Source: Granulosicoccus sp045106855 | GTDB taxonomy: Bacteria; Pseudomonadota; Gammaproteobacteria; Granulosicoccales; Granulosicoccaceae | Direction of reading: 5' to 3' | Assembly (NCBI GenBank): GCA_045106855.1 | Contig: JBGCFI010000009.1 | Location: 62,001-126,000, forward strand | Length of the DNA: 64,000 nt | Shown here: piece by piece, positions 1 to 9,018 of the stretch | Layout of the letters: each line of letters begins with the position of its first letter | Numbering within the stretch: the first letter of the stretch is position 1 | Notes under the pieces: generated by a model | Database searches by the model: none | What the model was told of the DNA's origin: nothing | The model's input: the letters and a program-made list of their open reading frames with translations, nothing else | Position numbers and translations under genes: made by a program

Positions 1-645
1 ACAGCAGAAGATTTGCGAGCAGCTCTGGATATCGCCATTAAGCGGGCGAAAGATGCCGACGCCGATATGGCTGAAGCGAGAAATCGTGCTTCCGAAGAAA
101 TCGGAAATATGCAGGCTGAAGTCAAAAAGATTATCAAGTCGCGCACCGAGGCAGAATCCCAAAGAGATTCGGCAACTACGCAGAAAGAGGCTGCAGAACA
201 AGCCTTGGCAACAGGTAGAAAAGACAACGCCGAAGCGTTAAAGAAAGCCAAGCGTCTGGTAGAAGAAAAGCAAAAAGAGTTGAAGGCAATCAACACTGCT
301 CTGGCCGATACACCAGAGAACATTGTCAAGAAGCTCAAGACCCTTAAAAAACAAAAGCTTGATGAAGCTAATGCGCGTAAAACCGCAGAAGATTCCAATC
401 GCAAGCTGAAAAAAGAAAATAAACAGCAAAAAGAAGAACTGGACATACTGTCCGAGCTTAAGGAACAGGCCGCAACCCTACTCGCTTCATATCGAGAGCT
501 GCGAACCTGGGCTGATGAGGTGGAAGCACGAGATCAGGAAGCTGAGGCAGCACCAAAAGCTGACGCTAAGCTTCTCTCCGCGATTGAAACCACCACTGCA
601 GCAGCAGACGAAACAGTGGAGACCCGCGAAGCTGCCACGGCTTGA
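1..645 (+). CDS. Coiled-coil protein, C-terminal part only (5' end outside window)
   Basis: The frame is open from base 1 and ends with TGA at 643-645, so the gene very likely begins upstream; a TTG at 13 is the first possible start inside the window but nothing marks it as real. About the first 165 visible residues are rich in A, E, K, Q, R and D with heptad-like spacing, typical of a long coiled coil. The last 45 residues are a low-complexity Ala/Glu/Thr tail. No membrane segment, signal peptide or catalytic motif is visible in this part. I do not recognise the family. It could be a cytoskeletal, scaffold or envelope-spanning protein whose functional domain lies to the left of the window. 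Confidence 0.6.
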   Translation, partial: TAEDLRAALDIAIKRAKDADADMAEARNRASEEIGNMQAEVKKIIKSRTEAESQRDSATTQKEAAEQALATGRKDNAEALKKAKRLVEEKQKELKAINTALADTPENIVKKLKTLKKQKLDEANARKTAEDSNRKLKKENKQQKEELDILSELKEQAATLLASYRELRTWADEVEARDQEAEAAPKADAKLLSAIETTTAAADETVETREAATA

Positions 646-799
646 CCTTTCGTAGCGACACAGCAGATAAGCGCAACTCACGCTTGAGGTAATGGTAAGG
701 TTCACTGCATATGTATGTGAATCTCAGAGTTGCGCTATCCGCTGAAACAAGCAGCATGCCGTCAGTGGCAGCCCTCGCCTACGCAACACTGCCGCAAAC

Positions 800-1606
800 A
801 TGAACGAAGGTAGCACTGACGTTGTGGGCAGGATGTCGCAAGTTGCGGGCACAGGATCGAACTGGACAGCTCTTTACGCTGGGGATACCGCTCTGATTCT
901 CCAGTTCGGAGAAAAAATCGACCGATCTATCGTCGACCAGGTAACTGCCCTGGATACGCTGATTCACAAGGCGATTGAGGCTGGTAGCCTCGTGGGCGTG
1001 GCTGAGACTGTCCCCACGTTTCGTTCACTGGCCATTGTCTACGACATCAGCATCTTAACGCCTGATAAGCTTTTGGACACCCTGCGCTCACTTGAAGCCG
1101 CACCTTCAAATAACCCTGAAAAAATCCGGCAAGCACCTAGGCGCTGGCAGCTACCAGTACTGTATGGGAGCTCCCATGGACCCGATCTGGATAGCGTGTC
1201 ACAACTTACCGGGCTGAGCCCAGAAAAGGTTATAGATCTCCACGCTACTTGCGAGTTTACCGTCTACATGCTTGGGTTCCTGCCAGGCTACGCTTTCCTT
1301 GGTGATACACCTGCCTCACTTCACCTTCCTCGCAGAAGCGAACCAAGATTGCGAGTGCCCGCAGGCAGCGTTGCCATTGCTATGCAGTTAACTGGTATAT
1401 ATCCCTGGGAGAGCCCGGGTGGCTGGCACATCATTGGAAATTGTCCCGTACCAATGTTCAATGCTGGACAAACACCTCCAGCCTTGTTGAAGGCAGGTGA
1501 CAAAGTATCTTTCAGACAGATTGATCAACATGAGTTCGACCAATTGTCAAAAGAACTCGCGCACGCTGATTCAGCTCGCAGTCGCTGGTCTGTTGCCGAA
1601 AAATGA
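800..1606 (+). CDS. pxpB: 5-oxoprolinase subunit PxpB (KipI / allophanate hydrolase subunit 1 family)
   Basis: Known family role: one of three subunits of the bacterial ATP-dependent 5-oxoprolinase, which opens 5-oxoproline (pyroglutamate) to glutamate in the cytoplasm. The 268-residue product has the family's N-terminal region (LQFGEKID and following) and the hallmark GFLPGYAFLGDTP near residue 157, followed by PRLRVPAGSVAIA and a SPGGWHIIG segment. Length is slightly above the usual 220-240. The ATG at 800 has no clear ribosome site; an in-frame ATG at 833 preceded by GGCAGG is an alternative. It overlaps pxpC by ATGA, which points to translational coupling. The neighbouring pxpC and pxpA make the assignment strong. 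Confidence 0.93.
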   Translation: MNEGSTDVVGRMSQVAGTGSNWTALYAGDTALILQFGEKIDRSIVDQVTALDTLIHKAIEAGSLVGVAETVPTFRSLAIVYDISILTPDKLLDTLRSLEAAPSNNPEKIRQAPRRWQLPVLYGSSHGPDLDSVSQLTGLSPEKVIDLHATCEFTVYMLGFLPGYAFLGDTPASLHLPRRSEPRLRVPAGSVAIAMQLTGIYPWESPGGWHIIGNCPVPMFNAGQTPPALLKAGDKVSFRQIDQHEFDQLSKELAHADSARSRWSVAEK

Positions 1607-2661
1607 ACGGTAACGAGCCATCACTCAACGTGGTCAGGGCTGGCCTTTTTTCCTCTATTCAAGACAGTGGGCGATTTGGCCTGCGCCATTTAGGCATCCC
1701 CTGGGCAGGCGTGCTGAGTCCGGCCTGGCAGAGAATTGCCAACTCGCTTGTGGGTAACCCTGCCGACCACCCAGTCATTGAGTGCTTTGAAGGCGGGCTG
1801 CAATTACAAGCGTGTGGACAGGCTGTTCATCTCTCTATTGTCGGGTGTGATGCCGCAATAATAAAATCCGGGTTTGGAGGTACAGAGTCTGTCAGCCGCC
1901 CCAATAGAACAATAACGCTCGCTGCAGGGGACAACCTGTTTATAAACTCTACCGGCACTTCACGACATGTACTCATCGCAGTAGCTGGTATCGCCATCGA
2001 AGATCACCTTGGCAGTGCGTCAACCTACGCTAAAGCGTCACTGGGCGGGCTGAATGGCAATACTCTCCAATCCGGTGATGTGATACGTATACGCCATTCA
2101 GAATCGTATTCGAGCGACAGATACACTGAGCAGCAGTGCCATCTGCCAAAGCCATTGCAATATCAGGCAAGCGAGCTTCGCGCATTACCCGGACCACAGT
2201 TTGATCATTTTTCAAAGGCAGGCATCGAATCTTTTCTTGCATCAGACTACGAACTGGGCAGCGAAACCGATAGGATGGGGGTGCGACTGCATGGTGCGGA
2301 AATCGAACATCGAGACTCCTCAGCCAAGGACATTGTCTCGGACGCAATACTTCCAGGCTCCATCCAAGTACCGGGAGCCGGCCAACCCATCGTCATGCTC
2401 AACGATTCACACACCGCTGGCGGCTACCCGAAAATTGCGACGATCATATCCTGCGACCTGCCTTTGCTAGGAATACAGCGAGCCGGGGCAAGTTTTAGAT
2501 TTCGGCTTATCGATATTGATGAAGCTATTATGCTCAGACACCAGATGCAAACATTTATCAATGAATGTCTTTCCTCATTCACACCGTGCATCGCGAATGA
2601 GCTGGATACAGAAACACTGTTGTCGTGCAATCTGATTGACGGCGTGACCGACGGATCCTGA
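1603..2661 (+). CDS. pxpC: 5-oxoprolinase subunit PxpC (biotin-dependent carboxyltransferase-like family)
   Basis: Partner of PxpB in ATP-dependent 5-oxoprolinase. The 352-residue protein starts with the family's characteristic IQDSGRFGLRHLGIPWAG block near residues 19-36 and carries LRALPGPQFDHFS mid-protein and GSIQVPGAGQPIVMLNDSHT followed by AGGYPKIA toward the C-terminus, all typical of the KipA / allophanate hydrolase subunit 2 family. The usual motif there is D-x-Q-T-T-G-G-Y-P; here it reads DSHTAGGYP, a mild variation. The start ATG shares bases with the pxpB stop (ATGA). Despite family names mentioning urea or biotin, the three-gene pxpBCA layout favours 5-oxoprolinase. Confidence 0.93.
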   Translation: MNGNEPSLNVVRAGLFSSIQDSGRFGLRHLGIPWAGVLSPAWQRIANSLVGNPADHPVIECFEGGLQLQACGQAVHLSIVGCDAAIIKSGFGGTESVSRPNRTITLAAGDNLFINSTGTSRHVLIAVAGIAIEDHLGSASTYAKASLGGLNGNTLQSGDVIRIRHSESYSSDRYTEQQCHLPKPLQYQASELRALPGPQFDHFSKAGIESFLASDYELGSETDRMGVRLHGAEIEHRDSSAKDIVSDAILPGSIQVPGAGQPIVMLNDSHTAGGYPKIATIISCDLPLLGIQRAGASFRFRLIDIDEAIMLRHQMQTFINECLSSFTPCIANELDTETLLSCNLIDGVTDGS

Positions 2662-2815
2662 ACGTCAGGCTGGACAGCAGCAATTCGTCAGGAACTACGC
2701 GTATTCAGCCTCGCCATATTTGAAAGAAGATAGTCATTCAATTCTTGCAAACGGGTTTAGCGGACTGTTGAAGGCTGCTATAAGTAACGTTCAACAATCA
2801 AACGGGCGAAAAACT

Positions 2816-3580
2816 GTGCGACTAAATCTTAACGCAGATCTGGGTGAGTCTTTTGGCGCATGGTCGATGGGCGATGACGAGAACCTGCTTCAGGTGGTCA
2901 ATTCTGCCAACGTAGCTTGCGGATTTCATGCTGGCGATCCCCTGATCATGAGCCGGACTATTACACAGGCAAAAGAGCAAGCTGTCAGCATCGGAGCACA
3001 TCCCGGTTTCGCCGATTTGCAAGGCTTTGGAAGAAGGCCGACTGTGCTTAAAGATGCCGAAGTAAATTCACTGGTGCTCTACCAACTGGCAGCTCTGGGC
3101 GGCATGGCTCGTAGCCACGATTACAAAATGACTCATGTAAAACCTCATGGTGCAATGAACAATATGGCATGCGAAGATCGCCAGTTGGCAACTGTCATCG
3201 TGAAGGCTGTTCGCCAGTTCGATCCAGAGCTAATTTTTCTTGCACCTGTTCTTTCAGAACTTGAATATGCGGCTCGAGAAGCTGGGTTATCGGTGGCCGG
3301 AGAAATTTTTGCAGATAGAGCCTACACAGAGAGTGGCACATTGGTATCCAGGCGTGAACCTGGAGCCGTTCTCGACACCACCTCCGAGTGCATCGCCCAT
3401 GTTAGACAAATGATATCCGCAGGTGGTTTGGTGACCGTCACAGGCAATGTTCTGAAAACCGATTTCCAAAGTATCTGCGTGCATGGAGACAACGCTCACG
3501 CCGCGGATACTGCCAGACAAATCCGCATGGCACTGCTAGCAGACGGTCATGAATTGCTCACGCTGCCCGAGCTTATTTGA
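2816..3580 (+). CDS. pxpA: 5-oxoprolinase subunit PxpA (LamB/YcsF family)
   Basis: Third subunit of the PxpABC 5-oxoprolinase. The conserved block LNADLGESFGAW begins three residues after a GTG at 2816; SANVACGFHAGDP, HVKPHGAMNN and the EIFADRAYTESGTLVSR segment are all present. The frame is open further left to about 2720, but those 32 residues look non-coding, and starting at GTG 2816 gives 254 residues, the normal PxpA length. The gene follows pxpC with a 154-bp gap, so it may have weaker coupling than pxpB-pxpC. No obvious terminator follows; the next gene is the lipoprotein at 3770. Confidence 0.92.
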   Translation: MRLNLNADLGESFGAWSMGDDENLLQVVNSANVACGFHAGDPLIMSRTITQAKEQAVSIGAHPGFADLQGFGRRPTVLKDAEVNSLVLYQLAALGGMARSHDYKMTHVKPHGAMNNMACEDRQLATVIVKAVRQFDPELIFLAPVLSELEYAAREAGLSVAGEIFADRAYTESGTLVSRREPGAVLDTTSECIAHVRQMISAGGLVTVTGNVLKTDFQSICVHGDNAHAADTARQIRMALLADGHELLTLPELI

Positions 3581-3615
3581 TTGCAACGATCTCCGCAAAG
3601 TCAAAAAAATATCAT

Positions 3616-3643
3616 TTGACGTTGTGTTTAACAATTGTATGCC
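3616..3643 (+). promoter_or_regulatory. Possible sigma70-type promoter upstream of the lipoprotein gene
   Basis: TTGACG at 3616-3621 is followed after 16 bases by TATGCC at 3638. The -35 match is good, the -10 match is poor. It lies about 130 bases before the proposed ATG at 3770. This is a weak pattern-based call. Confidence 0.25.
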
Positions 3644-3769
3644 ACGTTGTACCCTGCTTGCCGGACATACGCCTGCATCACTAAGGGCCGGCGCAGCAGA
3701 TACGAAGTCGCAGCAAACGAATTTCGATGGTCTATCTTTATGAGTAAGGGAATAGTAGAGAGTATAGAT

Positions 3770-4324
3770 ATGACTAATATCACTTATAAAACACTGATTA
3801 CCAGCATCGTGGTACTCGGTATAGCAGGCTGCGGTTCGGATGTGGAGCAACCGGAAGCTCGTACAGTAACTGCTATTGCCAAGGTGGTTGCCAGTGGCGA
3901 CAGTGCTGGCGATTCCAACGGTGAATCCACACAGTGGACTGACACAACCGAATTAGACGTTGATGACATCCTGACGGCAAACGGCAGCAATGATGCAGAG
4001 CTGTTCCCCGATGACATTCCCTATCCGTTGTATCCCAATGGCTCAAGGTACCGTATTGGTGGAGAGGGTGATTTGAAAATTGTTCTGTTCCAAACAGAAG
4101 ATTCATTTGAAGATGTAGACGCCTACTATCAGAAAAAGGCCAACATGGCCCGGCTAAGCGCCATGAGCGACTACGTCAGATACAGCGCGGATAATAGCGA
4201 TATCGATCCATGGGAGACGTCCAGACCGGGAATTGTCATTCATCAGTTCAATGACGCGTCTGAACGTGAAGCGGTAGGCGCTGATGGAAAAGCTCGTACT
4301 AATATTATCATGAGCTTTGAATAG
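3770..4324 (+). CDS. Small secreted lipoprotein of unknown function
   Basis: A 184-residue product beginning at ATG 3770 has a short basic start, a hydrophobic stretch and the lipobox GIAGC near residues 17-21, so it should be lipidated after cleavage by signal peptidase II. Starting further upstream in the same open frame (to 3635) would bury the signal peptide, so the later ATG, with GAGAG about ten bases upstream, is preferred. The mature N-terminus is acidic and Ser/Thr rich. The C-terminal part (IPYPLYPNGSRYRI, FQTEDSFEDVDAYYQKK) resembles the small domain often seen in bacterial lipoproteins that begins with a 'P-x-Y-P-x-A/G' motif and contains a predicted strand-helix around F-x-T-x-D-x-x-x-x-V-x-x-Y-Y. 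Function unknown. Confidence 0.75.
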   Translation: MTNITYKTLITSIVVLGIAGCGSDVEQPEARTVTAIAKVVASGDSAGDSNGESTQWTDTTELDVDDILTANGSNDAELFPDDIPYPLYPNGSRYRIGGEGDLKIVLFQTEDSFEDVDAYYQKKANMARLSAMSDYVRYSADNSDIDPWETSRPGIVIHQFNDASEREAVGADGKARTNIIMSFE

Positions 4325-4507
4325 AGAACCCCGCACAAAACAGAGTCAGGAGCCGCCTGGTTTTCAGGCAGTCTCGGTTTGATTGTCAATCCTGTTCTCC
4401 AGAAATACCGGAAGGATCCGGCGACACGTCTTTTGCAAATTCTGCAAATACACTAGCGCAGTGGTGGGACCGGCATCGTGCAGGTATGAAGCAGCTCTGA
4501 ATTAATA

Positions 4508-4939
4508 CTAAATCTCAGGTTCAGTTACCAGGTGCGATGATCTGGAGGGCAGATCATCATCTCTCCGGCGCGTTTCGTGACCACTATTGTCATGCGATGA
4601 ATTTGCCAAGCTCCCATGCATTGACCTGTTTGGTGCAGAACTCAGCTCCGGAGTCTCAGCGGATAGTAATGTTGCCAACGACATGCCGATAGCCGTTGTT
4701 ACCTTGCGCAGCAACGCTATTGACATGTTTCCCTGCCCCGATTCCAGCTGTGCAAGGTATCTCTCTGAAACACCCGACACCTCAGCCAATCGTTTTCTGG
4801 ACATGCTCATCGTTGAGCGCTGGCTTCGGACTCGCAGTCCTACTATCCTGAGAAATTCCTCAGTAGATAATGAATCCAGGGAGGGATCCATAGTTTCAGC
4901 TACCATCGAGCAGTCGCTTCGTTGAGAAGGATTAATCAT
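4508..4939 (-). CDS. XRE-family helix-turn-helix regulator, BoxR/BzdR-like DNA-binding part without kinase-like domain
   Basis: The start is placed at ATG 4939, with GGAG about nine bases upstream; a GTG at 4948 is in frame but fits the ribosome site less well. Residues about 30-90 form an XRE helix-turn-helix (RLAEVSGVSERYLAQLESG, then QGNMSIALLRKVTTAIG) closely resembling the N-terminal domain of BoxR/BzdR regulators of benzoyl-CoA catabolism. Those proteins continue into a shikimate-kinase-like effector domain of about 170 residues. Here a polar tail of about 50 residues follows and the gene stops. Only about 180 bases separate the stop from the convergent lipoprotein gene, so the kinase part is absent, not frameshifted. 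Target genes are unknown. Confidence 0.8.
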   Translation of the reverse strand: MINPSQRSDCSMVAETMDPSLDSLSTEEFLRIVGLRVRSQRSTMSMSRKRLAEVSGVSERYLAQLESGQGNMSIALLRKVTTAIGMSLATLLSAETPELSSAPNRSMHGSLANSSHDNSGHETRRRDDDLPSRSSHLVTEPEI

Positions 4940-5136
4940 TGCCGCCACTCCATTAGTGATAAAGACTCACGTCTCCTTATACGAGCGTTACCGTATCACG
5001 TCAATCTAACGACGGAAAACCCGCGGGGGCAATTGTTTACATTTTACGACAAACCAATAGTCAAAACTGTGGAGTGGCAGTAGAAATTCGCGAAAGGGAA
5101 TACCGTAATCAGGTTATTTCCTGAGTGGCTGAATCA

Positions 5137-5781
5137 TCAATCATCGAGAAGTTTTCGCGCCTTGGAAAGCTTATCTGCCGAATATTGCTTAGAAGCTGCA
5201 GCTCCATCGCTTTGTGTTTGACGGTCGACGGAGCTTGATTTGTTTCTTACCATTACCACCAGTGACACAAGGCCAACAAGCAGTAAAACGAAAGGCCCAA
5301 TCCACAAAATTGCGGTTGTCGCATTCAAACGTGGACGGTAAAGCACAAATTCACCGTATCGGGCCACCAGATACTCGTCAATATCAGCCTTACTCTTACC
5401 GTCAATAATCTGATCTCGAATCTCGCGTCTCAAGTCGCCAGCAAGGCTTGCATTAGAGTCCCATAGATTCTGGTTCTGGCATTTCAGACACCGATACTCT
5501 CTGAGCAGCATCTGATACATCTGTTTGTGATCCGGGTTATCGAACGTTACTACTTCGTCAGCTGCGCGGACAGTGAGAGGGCTTACCACTGCAATAGCAA
5601 ACGCGAACAACATTACCTTTGCTACAAAGCGGAATATGCGGATAAAACTACTGTGGGTTTGGCTTACAGATGATTTCCGACCTTGCACTAACTGCGAATT
5701 AACAAAGAGCGCTGACCGACATCCGAGTATTGAAGGTTGCAAGCATACCCGAGGTACCAAGCTATGATCTGAGACCTGCAT
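5137..5781 (-). CDS. ccmH: Cytochrome c-type biogenesis protein CcmH
   Basis: Periplasm-facing thiol-disulfide protein that reduces apocytochrome c CXXCH motifs before haem attachment. The diagnostic RCLKCQNQNL motif places the redox pair at Cys98 and Cys101, followed by the normal helical domain and a C-terminal membrane segment (ILWIGPFVLLLVGLVSLVV). The start ATG overlaps the ccmG stop (ATGA), supporting it, but then about 45 residues precede the apparent signal peptide (about residues 46-73). At 214 residues it is longer than most CcmH proteins (about 130-160), so an internal start is possible. It is the last gene of the ccm run; no ccmI (cycH) follows. Confidence 0.92.
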   Translation of the reverse strand: MQVSDHSLVPRVCLQPSILGCRSALFVNSQLVQGRKSSVSQTHSSFIRIFRFVAKVMLFAFAIAVVSPLTVRAADEVVTFDNPDHKQMYQMLLREYRCLKCQNQNLWDSNASLAGDLRREIRDQIIDGKSKADIDEYLVARYGEFVLYRPRLNATTAILWIGPFVLLLVGLVSLVVMVRNKSSSVDRQTQSDGAAASKQYSADKLSKARKLLDD

Positions 5782-6320
5782 CAGGCTGGCTCCAGTTGCA
5801 ACTGGTCAATAATCGGCAGCACTGTTGTTTCCAGATCTTCCGGAGACAATGGACCGACATGCTTGTATCGAACCCTTCCATCTTTGTCTATAACAAATGT
5901 TTCGGGCACGCCATATACTCCCCAATCAAGTCCCACGTCCCCTCTTTCATCTTTTAGTAAATGGGTAAACGGATTTCCGAGTCGCCCCAACCAGCTCAAA
6001 GCATTGCTGGGGACATCCTTGTAGTTTAAGCCAACGATAGATAACTCTCGCTGCTCTTCAAGTGATATCAGGACTGGATGTTCAGCAACACAGGGGCCAC
6101 ACCAGCTAGCCCAGATATTTAGAACCCAGACTTCACCGATCATTGATTGACTGTCAAACTGACCCTCTGTGGCAGGCAGCCGATCGGCACTGAATACCGG
6201 TGCCTGCTTGTCGATCAATGGTGAAGGCAACTTGGCAGGATCAAGAGTCAGGCCCTTTGCCAGAAATCCTGCTAATCCAAGGAAAATTCCGAACGGCAGT
6301 AATTTAAGTGCAATATTCAT
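5781..6320 (-). CDS. ccmG: Cytochrome c biogenesis thioredoxin CcmG/DsbE
   Basis: Membrane-anchored periplasmic thioredoxin-like reductant of the CcmH/apocytochrome system. The 179-residue protein has one N-terminal membrane anchor (about residues 5-22) and a thioredoxin fold with the active site WASWCGPC, cysteines 74 and 77. The downstream GVYGVPETFVIDKDGRVRYKHVG contains the cis-Pro loop (VPET) typical of the family. It lies six bases after ccmF and shares ATGA with ccmH. Confidence 0.95.
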   Translation of the reverse strand: MNIALKLLPFGIFLGLAGFLAKGLTLDPAKLPSPLIDKQAPVFSADRLPATEGQFDSQSMIGEVWVLNIWASWCGPCVAEHPVLISLEEQRELSIVGLNYKDVPSNALSWLGRLGNPFTHLLKDERGDVGLDWGVYGVPETFVIDKDGRVRYKHVGPLSPEDLETTVLPIIDQLQLEPA

Positions 6321-6326
6321 GGGTTT

Positions 6327-8369
6327 CTAAGGAGCAGCTGAACGCCCGGATCGACTAATGACAGAAGCTACTGCACTCGAACTTCCACCCATGGGAATAC
6401 TCGCTTTTTTAGTCGACTTTGCCAATGCTGACTTCTCAGCAACACGTCGGTAGCGTCGGTCCATCGCAGCCATTAGCCCTCCGAGAGCCATAAATATTGT
6501 TCCTAGCCAAATCCATCGTATATACGGCTTCGTCTGAATACGCACACTCCATGCGTTGCCAGTCTGATCCATGGGTTCACCCAAAGCAATAAATAGATCT
6601 CGCGTTAAACCAGCATCGATACCTGCTTCCGTCATGACATCGCGTCTAACGTCGTATATCCGCTTTTGAGCGGCAATCTGTCCAATCTCCCGAGTGTTTT
6701 TGACAACGTTGAATGTTGCCTCGGTAGCATCAAAATTGGCACCACGTACATTCTCGAGCGAAGCCAGGGTAAAGGTGTACCCACCTGCCTGATGAGTGTC
6801 ATCAATTTCGAGCCGAACTGTGTCTTCGGTAGTGTAGATAGATGTCAGAGCCACTCCGACGGTAAATACGGCGAGTCCCAAATGCGCAATGCTCATTCCC
6901 CAGAACGCTGCTGGGGTGTGTAAAACGGCAGACAGACGCCTGCGCTTATTTCGAAAACGATGAAAAATGCCGAAAACCGTAGACGACGAGATCCAGATAG
7001 CAACGGCAATAGAGGCTGCCGCTGTTGCTGTGAAATACTCCAGCCGCGTACTAAGAAAAATTCCCAACGCAATACTGGCTGAGGCAAGAATCACAAGAAT
7101 AGCTCCCCTGCCAGTAAGCTTGTCACGCTTCCAGTTCAATACCGCACCGACCCCGACGACTAACAGAATAGGCAGCATCAGAGGCACGAACACCGCGTTG
7201 AAGTACTGTTCACCAACCGAAATCTTTCCGATTCCAAGGGCATCAACAAATAAGGGATAAAGTGTGCCCAATAGAACCGCTGCGCAAGCAACCACCAGGA
7301 GCACGTTGTTAAGCAGTAAGCCGGACTCCCGAGACACCAGTTCATAGGAGGCAGAGGATTGAAGCTTGTGTGCCCGGAAGGCGTAAAGCAGTAGTGAGCC
7401 ACCTACGACAAAACCAAGGAAAAGCAGGATGTACAAACCACGTGTCGGATCAGCAGCGAAGGAATGCACTGACGTGAGCACACCTGACCGAACCAGAAAC
7501 GTGCCCAGCAGACTCAACGAGAAGGCCAGCACCGATAACAATACCGTCCATGCTTTGAAGACTCCACGTTTTTCGGATGCTGCCAGGGAATGAATTAGCG
7601 CTGTCCCCACCAGCCATGGCATAAACGAGGCATTCTCAACCGGATCCCAGAACCACCAGCCTCCCCAGCCAAGCTCGTAATAGGCCCAGTAACTGCCGAG
7701 GGAAATGCCGATAGTAAGGAACATCCAGGCAATGTTAGTCCACGGTCGCATCCAGCGGAGCGTTGCGGCGTCGAGCTGACCACCGATCAAGGCGGCAATG
7801 GCAAATGCGAAGGCAACCGAGAACCCGACATACCCCAGGTACAACATTGGCGGGTGAATTGCCATACCCGGATCCTGCAGCAAAGGATTGAGAGATGCAC
7901 CGTCAAGTGGAACAGGAAACAAGCGCTCAAACGGATTTGACGTGAGCAGGACGAACAGCAGGAAACCGATGCTGATGATGCCAAGCACAGACAGAACCCG
8001 CGCAAGCAGAACTCTCGGCAGGGAGCGACTTAAGACAGCCACTGCAACGATCCATAAAGCCGAAATAAAGCACCAGAACAGGATGGATCCCTCATGCCCA
8101 CCCCAGACGCCAGAAATCTTGTATATCAGTGGGAGCCCTGAATTACTGGTGTTGGCTACATAAAGCACGCTGAAATCGTTGCTGATAAATGCCCAGGTCA
8201 GGCAGGCATAGGAAAGTGAAACCATAAAAGCATGCGCGCCTGCCGCGGGCTTGGCCATGTCCATCCAGCCTTCGTGGCCGGTTATTGTCCCGACTAAAGG
8301 GACAATAGCCAGAACTATAGCCGTGCACAGGGCAAGAATAAGTGCGAAGTGTCCGAGCTCCGGGATCAT
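6327..8369 (-). CDS. ccmF: Haem lyase subunit CcmF
   Basis: Large inner-membrane subunit of the System I cytochrome c synthetase, which takes haem from CcmE and attaches it to apocytochrome c together with CcmH. The 680-residue protein is multi-spanning (roughly 14-15 membrane segments) and has the WWD-domain haem-handling motif GGWWFWDPVENASFMPW near residue 240. It also has the conserved HPPMLYLGYVG segment. Its C-terminus has a soluble periplasmic part followed by a last membrane segment and a basic tail. The start ATG shares ATGA with the ccmE stop. Confidence 0.96.
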   Translation of the reverse strand: MIPELGHFALILALCTAIVLAIVPLVGTITGHEGWMDMAKPAAGAHAFMVSLSYACLTWAFISNDFSVLYVANTSNSGLPLIYKISGVWGGHEGSILFWCFISALWIVAVAVLSRSLPRVLLARVLSVLGIISIGFLLFVLLTSNPFERLFPVPLDGASLNPLLQDPGMAIHPPMLYLGYVGFSVAFAFAIAALIGGQLDAATLRWMRPWTNIAWMFLTIGISLGSYWAYYELGWGGWWFWDPVENASFMPWLVGTALIHSLAASEKRGVFKAWTVLLSVLAFSLSLLGTFLVRSGVLTSVHSFAADPTRGLYILLFLGFVVGGSLLLYAFRAHKLQSSASYELVSRESGLLLNNVLLVVACAAVLLGTLYPLFVDALGIGKISVGEQYFNAVFVPLMLPILLVVGVGAVLNWKRDKLTGRGAILVILASASIALGIFLSTRLEYFTATAAASIAVAIWISSSTVFGIFHRFRNKRRRLSAVLHTPAAFWGMSIAHLGLAVFTVGVALTSIYTTEDTVRLEIDDTHQAGGYTFTLASLENVRGANFDATEATFNVVKNTREIGQIAAQKRIYDVRRDVMTEAGIDAGLTRDLFIALGEPMDQTGNAWSVRIQTKPYIRWIWLGTIFMALGGLMAAMDRRYRRVAEKSALAKSTKKASIPMGGSSSAVASVISRSGRSAAP

Positions 8370-8842
8370 GGGTCTACCACCGTTTTGCTACTGAAATTTG
8401 CTTCGGTGCCAGGCATCTTTCCCGCTTTTTCCAGAGCTTCAGCGACCTCTGGAGGCATATAGTTTTCGTCGTGCTTTGCCAGCACTTCCGTAGCGCTGAA
8501 AGTCCCGCCGTTGTCGATTGAACCTAGCGCTACTATTCCCTGCCCTTCGCGGAATAAATCCGGAAGAATACCTTCAAAAGTCACCGGCACGGTTTCACCA
8601 TGGTCAGTCAGCGCAAAAGACACTTTGAGGTCTTCCTGGCCGCGCTGCACACTGCCTTCGACGACCATACCTCCAATGCGAAAAGGTTTGCCCGCCTCGA
8701 CATTACCGGCAATGACATCTGACGGCGAGTGGAACAGCATGATGTTATCACGGAACGCATTTACACCAAAGGCCACCGCGACGCCAACCCCAGCAAGCAT
8801 AAGCCCCACCAGCATGAGTCTCTGTTTGCGTTTTGGAGTCAC
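8366..8842 (-). CDS. ccmE: Haem chaperone CcmE
   Basis: Periplasmic haem chaperone, anchored by one N-terminal membrane helix (about residues 8-28), that binds haem covalently and hands it to CcmF. The haem-binding His is in LAKHDENYMPPEV at His124, with Tyr128 at the spacing found in E. coli CcmE (His130, Tyr134). The preceding OB-like domain includes RIGGMVVEGSV. Length, 158 residues, is normal. It overlaps ccmD and ccmF by ATGA at both ends. Confidence 0.96.
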   Translation of the reverse strand: MTPKRKQRLMLVGLMLAGVGVAVAFGVNAFRDNIMLFHSPSDVIAGNVEAGKPFRIGGMVVEGSVQRGQEDLKVSFALTDHGETVPVTFEGILPDLFREGQGIVALGSIDNGGTFSATEVLAKHDENYMPPEVAEALEKAGKMPGTEANFSSKTVVDP

Positions 8843-9018
8843 TTTGATCTCCTGGCTTGGTGTTGTAAGGCACGCTTGAAGGACTGTTCACGTGTTGTGC
8901 GGTACTTGAAAGACGACCACATGACGACACCGATCAGACAGAGCGCTGTAAGAGCGTAAGAGCTCCATACGAAAAACGCATAGCCACCCATATGCAGGAA
9001 TTCGGAGAGACTATCCAC
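8839..9018 (-). CDS. ccmD: Haem exporter accessory protein CcmD
   Basis: Small single-span membrane protein that helps release holo-CcmE from the CcmABC complex. Starting at GTG 9018 gives 59 residues beginning VDSLSEFLHMGGYAFFVWSS, which matches the usual CcmD beginning (short leader, then MGGY-x-F-x-V-W and a membrane helix), followed by a basic tail with a YRTTRE segment. The frame is open nine codons further (ATG 9045), but the GTG overlaps the ccmC stop by only eight bases (GTGGATAG), as expected for coupled genes. Confidence 0.88.
   Translation of the reverse strand: MDSLSEFLHMGGYAFFVWSSYALTALCLIGVVMWSSFKYRTTREQSFKRALQHQARRSK

Noticed and set aside
2720..2815. Longer N-terminus for PxpA
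   Set aside because: The added residues are not conserved-looking, and GTG 2816 gives the standard family length.
4355..4369. Small hairpin GCCTG-5-CAGGC after the lipoprotein gene
   Set aside because: Five base pairs without a U-run; could occur by chance.
7888..8163. Plus-strand frame inside ccmF
   Set aside because: Shadow of the strongly conserved ccmF gene.
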